Positions 60,889 to 64,000 of a stretch of 64,000 bases of DNA are shown in pieces. Source of the DNA: Mucilaginibacter limnophilus (GTDB taxonomy: Bacteria; Bacteroidota; Bacteroidia; Sphingobacteriales; Sphingobacteriaceae); NCBI RefSeq assembly GCF_004005815.1, contig NZ_SACK01000006.1, forward strand, positions 1-64,000. Direction: 5' to 3'. The position numbers and the translations under genes were made by a program. How positions within the stretch are numbered: position 1 is the first letter of the stretch; every line of letters starts with the position of its first letter. The notes under the pieces were generated by a model. It saw only the letters and a list, made by a program, of their open reading frames with translations, ran no database searches and was not told where the DNA came from.

Positions 60889-61734
60889 TTAATAGTCTCC
60901 TAAAGTTTCTTCCAGCTGTGCTAAAGCAACGTTCAGTTGCTCGTCATTAGGGGCAACGCCGTGCCATTTGTGGCTGCCCATCATAAAGTCGACGCCGTAG
61001 CCCATGCCTGTTTTCAGCAGGATAACTACCGGTTTGCCTTTACCTGTATGGCTGATTGCTTTCTGCAGCACAGCTACAACTTTTTCCATGTCGTTACCGT
61101 CACCTTCCAGCACGTCCCAGCCGAAAGCTTCAAATTTGCCTTTCAGGTCGCCAAGCGACAGTACCATTTCGGTAGGACCGTCAATCTGCTGGCCGTTGTA
61201 GTCAACAGTACAAATCAGGTTATCCACTTTATTATGCGGCGCAAACATTGCTGCTTCCCATATCTGGCCTTCCTGTAACTCGCCATCGCCATGCAGCGAG
61301 AACACCAAACGGTCGTCACCATTCAGCTTTTTAGCTAAAGCGGCGCCAATGGCAACCGACATGCCCTGACCCAATGAGCCCGATGCTATGCGTACGCCCG
61401 GCAAACCTTCGTGGGTAGTAGGGTGGCCTTGTAAACGTGAGTTGATTTTACGGAAAGTAGCCAGCTCAGCTTTATCAAAATAACCGGCATGTGCCAGTAC
61501 GCTGTAAAAAACAGGAGAAATATGTCCGTTTGAAAGGAAGAACAGGTCTTCGCCTTTGCCCTCCATATTGAATTTAGGGTCATGCTTCATGATGGCGAAG
61601 TACAGTGCCACCAGGAAATCGGTACAGCCCAGTGAGCCGCCGGGGTGTCCCGACTGGCAGGCATGCACCATCCTTACAATATCGCGCCTAACCTGCGACG
61701 CTATTTTCTTCAGTTCTGATATGTCTTGTGTCAT
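60889..61734 (-). CDS. Transketolase, N-terminal subunit
   Basis: This 281-residue thiamine-diphosphate-binding subunit has VHACQSGHPGGSLGCTDFLVALYF, HLSPVFYS-like GHISPVFYSVLAHAGYF, and the cofactor motif GDGELQEGQIWEA (about residues 145-157) followed by NLICTVDYNGQQIDG. It pairs with the C-terminal subunit just downstream to make a complete enzyme, moving two-carbon units between sugar phosphates. The genes share one direction and are probably one operon. Confidence 0.95.
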   Translation of the reverse strand: MTQDISELKKIASQVRRDIVRMVHACQSGHPGGSLGCTDFLVALYFAIMKHDPKFNMEGKGEDLFFLSNGHISPVFYSVLAHAGYFDKAELATFRKINSRLQGHPTTHEGLPGVRIASGSLGQGMSVAIGAALAKKLNGDDRLVFSLHGDGELQEGQIWEAAMFAPHNKVDNLICTVDYNGQQIDGPTEMVLSLGDLKGKFEAFGWDVLEGDGNDMEKVVAVLQKAISHTGKGKPVVILLKTGMGYGVDFMMGSHKWHGVAPNDEQLNVALAQLEETLGDY

Positions 61735-61791
61735 TAACCAGGGTTTATATTTTCGCCGCTAAATTAAGGTATAAATAATATACACAGGCAT

Positions 61792-62253
61792 TTATTTTAA
61801 AATGTCGAGTACCTGTTGCGACGAATTTGCCGTATCAACCTTGTCAATTATTTTAATAATTGTGCCGTCGCCGTCAATAATAAAGGTTTTACGTGCGGTG
61901 CCCATATACTTTTTGCCGTACATGTTTTTTTCAACCCAAACGCCGTATGCTTCATTAATTTCTTTGCTTTCGTCGGCAATCAGCGTAAAGGGCAGGCTAT
62001 ATTTATTCTCAAATTTTTTGTGTGATTTTTCACTGTCAACGCTAACACCAATTACTTCATAGCCTTGGCCAATTAACGACTGGTAATTATCCCTGAAACT
62101 GCATGCCTCAGCGGTACAGCCCGGGGTATCATCCTTAGGATAAAAATATAGAATTACGGTTTTGCCTTTAAAATCTGATAACGATACGGAGTTGCCGTTC
62201 TGATCGTTAGCGGTAAAGCCTGGTGCTTTATCGCCTGCCTGTAATGTTGCCAT
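61792..62253 (-). CDS. bcp: Thiol peroxidase, bacterioferritin comigratory protein (peroxiredoxin Q)
   Basis: This 153-residue protein starts at the ATG at 62253; the longer frame to 62307 overlaps the upstream gene and starts with an unrelated stretch. The peroxidatic Cys is in YPKDDTPGCTAEACSFRD, and the resolving Cys is 5 residues on (TPGC-TAEAC), as in atypical two-Cys PrxQ. It removes H2O2 and organic hydroperoxides with thioredoxin. It lies 10 bases after the peptidase gene and may be co-transcribed. Confidence 0.95.
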   Translation of the reverse strand: MATLQAGDKAPGFTANDQNGNSVSLSDFKGKTVILYFYPKDDTPGCTAEACSFRDNYQSLIGQGYEVIGVSVDSEKSHKKFENKYSLPFTLIADESKEINEAYGVWVEKNMYGKKYMGTARKTFIIDGDGTIIKIIDKVDTANSSQQVLDILK

Positions 62254-62263
62254 AATAGTAAGT

Positions 62264-63976
62264 TTATCTGTAAAATGTTGCCGAGTACTTCGACACATTG
62301 TCGACATTATCGGTAACTATCAGTTCAAAAGTATGCTTTCCCGGCTTAAATCCTGCATCAAAATAATATCTTAACAGCTTGGTTTTATAGTCATGTTCAA
62401 TAAGCACCCATTTGCCATCTATAGTACCGGTATAACTTTTTACCCCAGAAAGGTTATCGCTCATACGCATGGTGATGCTTGGTAAAGCTTTCATGCTCTT
62501 GCCTTCGGCGATATTTACCGGCGTAATTACAGGCGGCACGGTATCTACTTTAATGTAATAATCACCAAAAAAGCGGCATTCGGCTTTTACATAACCGTCT
62601 TCATATACCCCGGCGTATGCATTGCCTGCTGTGCTTACCAATACTGCTTTACTGGCAAGTTTACCAATGCTGTTATCAGGCTTTATCCAAAGATCGAAAC
62701 CATCATGCAAAGGTGTAAACTTATTATGTATGCGGTACGTAGCTGAATAAGTGCCCGGCTTGGCGGGGAGTTTTGCGTAATTGAAGTCGAGGTTATCATA
62801 TAAATTACCAGGCTCAATAACCACTTTCACATTATCAGCGCTGAACTCATTCTGTTGGTCATATTTAAACAAGGTGCCTGCAGGCTGAAACGGCTTTATA
62901 TCAGTTTTTGACGATTGCACTTTGATGGCAAGCGTAGAGGTATTACCTGCTACATCTTTTATCACAAACTCCACATCGTGCATGGCATCATCTGTAAAGT
63001 TGATTAGTCCGCGGTTAACGGCTTGAGGGTATAACTTGCTGTTGTTGCCCGGAAGGATGAAGCATTTCTGCATCCAGCGTTTTGAGGTAAGAAAGGCGGG
63101 GTAGTCGATATGCGAGTTTATGGCGCGGGTTTGATCGAACGCGAATCGTTCGTTAACGTAGGTGTAAACGGTATTGCCGTCAAGTTTTAGTTCGATAGAA
63201 TAAACGCCGTTGCGGTTTGGTGAAACGCTGTTCATATCGTGAACCGTTATGCCGAAACCAACTTCGCCGCTTAAATGTACAGGCTGGTTGTTTTTTAGCC
63301 GGTAACTATTGCCGGCGCCCGTGACCGGCAGAAACATGTGCGGTGTTTTCTCGCTGAACGGCGCGCCGTTTAGATGATACGTAGCAATTGAGAGTATTGT
63401 TGGCGGAACCTTATCAGGTATGGTAAGACCAAAAAGCTGCGGGTTGACAGTTTCTTCGGTTTTTGAATCGCGCATTTCAAAATGCAGGTGCGGCCCTGCG
63501 GAAGCTCCCGCGTTGCCCGACCAGGCAAAAACCTGACCTTTAAATATCCGCATCTGCAATGGGTCGAGCGGAAAGTCAACCACATAGCTTTGGTGCTCCA
63601 GCTGGTAAGCACGTATAACCTTTTCAATTTCAGGGCTAAACCTGTCGAGGTGCCCGTAAACACTGGTATAGCCGTTGGGGTGGGTAATGTACACCGCCCT
63701 GCCGAAGCCGCCAAACTGTATGCGCAGGCGCGAGATATAACCATCCATTACGGCATATATCGGGTAGCCTATGCGTTGGTTGGTTTTAAAATCGAGTCCC
63801 GAATGAAAGTGGTTAGCCCTGAGCTCGCCGAACGAGCCGGCAGTACTGGGCGGAAGATCAAGCGGGTAACGAAAAATGTCGGTAGGGTAATACTTGCTTT
63901 GTATTATATCTTGTGAAAAAACCGAACTGCAAATAATAAAACTGCTTACGAGGGTGGTAAGGGTTTTTTGTATCAT
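62264..63976 (-). CDS. M23 family metallopeptidase (LytM/peptidoglycan hydrolase type)
   Basis: This 570-residue protein has a signal peptide (...FIICSSVFSQ). The M23 domain lies near the N-terminus (about 45-200): GELRANHFHSGLDFKTNQR (H-x(n)-D zinc ligands), GYTSVYGHLDRF and GPHLHFEMRD (the HxH pair). Long beta-sandwich domains follow (about 210-570). Active M23 enzymes cut cross-bridges in peptidoglycan; all zinc ligands are present. It is the first gene of a probable pair with bcp. Confidence 0.93.
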   Translation of the reverse strand: MIQKTLTTLVSSFIICSSVFSQDIIQSKYYPTDIFRYPLDLPPSTAGSFGELRANHFHSGLDFKTNQRIGYPIYAVMDGYISRLRIQFGGFGRAVYITHPNGYTSVYGHLDRFSPEIEKVIRAYQLEHQSYVVDFPLDPLQMRIFKGQVFAWSGNAGASAGPHLHFEMRDSKTEETVNPQLFGLTIPDKVPPTILSIATYHLNGAPFSEKTPHMFLPVTGAGNSYRLKNNQPVHLSGEVGFGITVHDMNSVSPNRNGVYSIELKLDGNTVYTYVNERFAFDQTRAINSHIDYPAFLTSKRWMQKCFILPGNNSKLYPQAVNRGLINFTDDAMHDVEFVIKDVAGNTSTLAIKVQSSKTDIKPFQPAGTLFKYDQQNEFSADNVKVVIEPGNLYDNLDFNYAKLPAKPGTYSATYRIHNKFTPLHDGFDLWIKPDNSIGKLASKAVLVSTAGNAYAGVYEDGYVKAECRFFGDYYIKVDTVPPVITPVNIAEGKSMKALPSITMRMSDNLSGVKSYTGTIDGKWVLIEHDYKTKLLRYYFDAGFKPGKHTFELIVTDNVDNVSKYSATFYR

Positions 63977-64000
63977 GCCTTACTTAACGTAAAAATCAAG

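Noticed and set aside
59824..61734. Broken transketolase gene
   Set aside because: Two complete subunits in order, with separate starts and stops, fit the known split form and not a frameshifted gene.

Overview
The window is a chromosomal segment of a Bacteroidota bacterium, most likely of family Sphingobacteriaceae (Mucilaginibacter/Pedobacter-like). The signs are: a three-subunit SdhC-A-B complex II; a long Bacteroidota-type IspG with a central extra domain; SusB-like GH97; outer-membrane beta-barrel receptors with an N-terminal carboxypeptidase-regulatory domain; DUF4369/TlpA lipoproteins; a type-II lipoprotein signal on many small proteins; -7 elements of the form TAnnTTTG in place of sigma70 boxes; and the short GC-rich intergenic repeats usual in this family. 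The genus is an inference from these traits. I saw no rRNA, tRNA, CRISPR array, transposase or prophage gene.

Layout. 1-480: a repeat cluster with no credible gene. 0.5-5.8 kb: a redox-dead thioredoxin-fold lipoprotein, then sdhC-sdhA-sdhB with an inverted-repeat-bounded gene for a 23S-rRNA-intervening-sequence-type four-helix protein between sdhA and sdhB. 6.0-10.4 kb: a DUF4397 lipoprotein and a three-gene operon (circularly permuted ATP-grasp, alpha-E, transglutaminase). 10.4-17.9 kb: thioredoxin lipoprotein, Gfo/Idh/MocA oxidoreductase, DUF4142, gcvH-VanZ, PadR plus membrane protein, a 44-residue lipoprotein, ispG carrying two in-frame heptamer repeats, and a ParE-type toxin-antitoxin pair. 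18-24 kb: PspC and toastrack envelope proteins, an SDR, a PfkB kinase, a secreted protein and GH97. 24.5-31.3 kb: MlaE/MlaF, a methyltransferase, an unknown TIM-barrel-like lipoprotein, an exported PPC-domain protein, sucD, a zeta-type kinase with a small partner, and a SprT-like protein.

31.3-46.9 kb: feoA-feoB, an outer-membrane receptor with a palindrome over its promoter, topoisomerase IV subunit B, a secreted unknown, formimidoyltransferase, PdeM nuclease, a second outer-membrane receptor and leuS. 47-52.4 kb: a dicarboxylate/amino acid symporter, a large MG2/plug-type surface protein, and an Rrf2 regulator next to a YwnB-like NAD(P)-binding protein, the two sharing an identical palindromic operator. 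52.4-64 kb: RDD/GYF_2 protein, two abutting GT4 glycosyltransferases (one fused to a helical-toroid domain), a class III aminotransferase, an ECF sigma factor with a five-repeat single-pass membrane protein and a Spy/CpxP-like protein, split transketolase, Bcp peroxiredoxin and an M23 peptidase.

The best candidates for undescribed biology are: (1) the IVS-like element inside the sdh operon; (2) the heptamer repeats translated in frame inside ispG; (3) the sigma / five-repeat membrane protein / Spy-like operon; (4) palindromes placed over promoters, especially the paired Rrf2 operators; and (5) the ATP-grasp/alpha-E/transglutaminase operon, whose first stop codon is supplied by an intergenic repeat.
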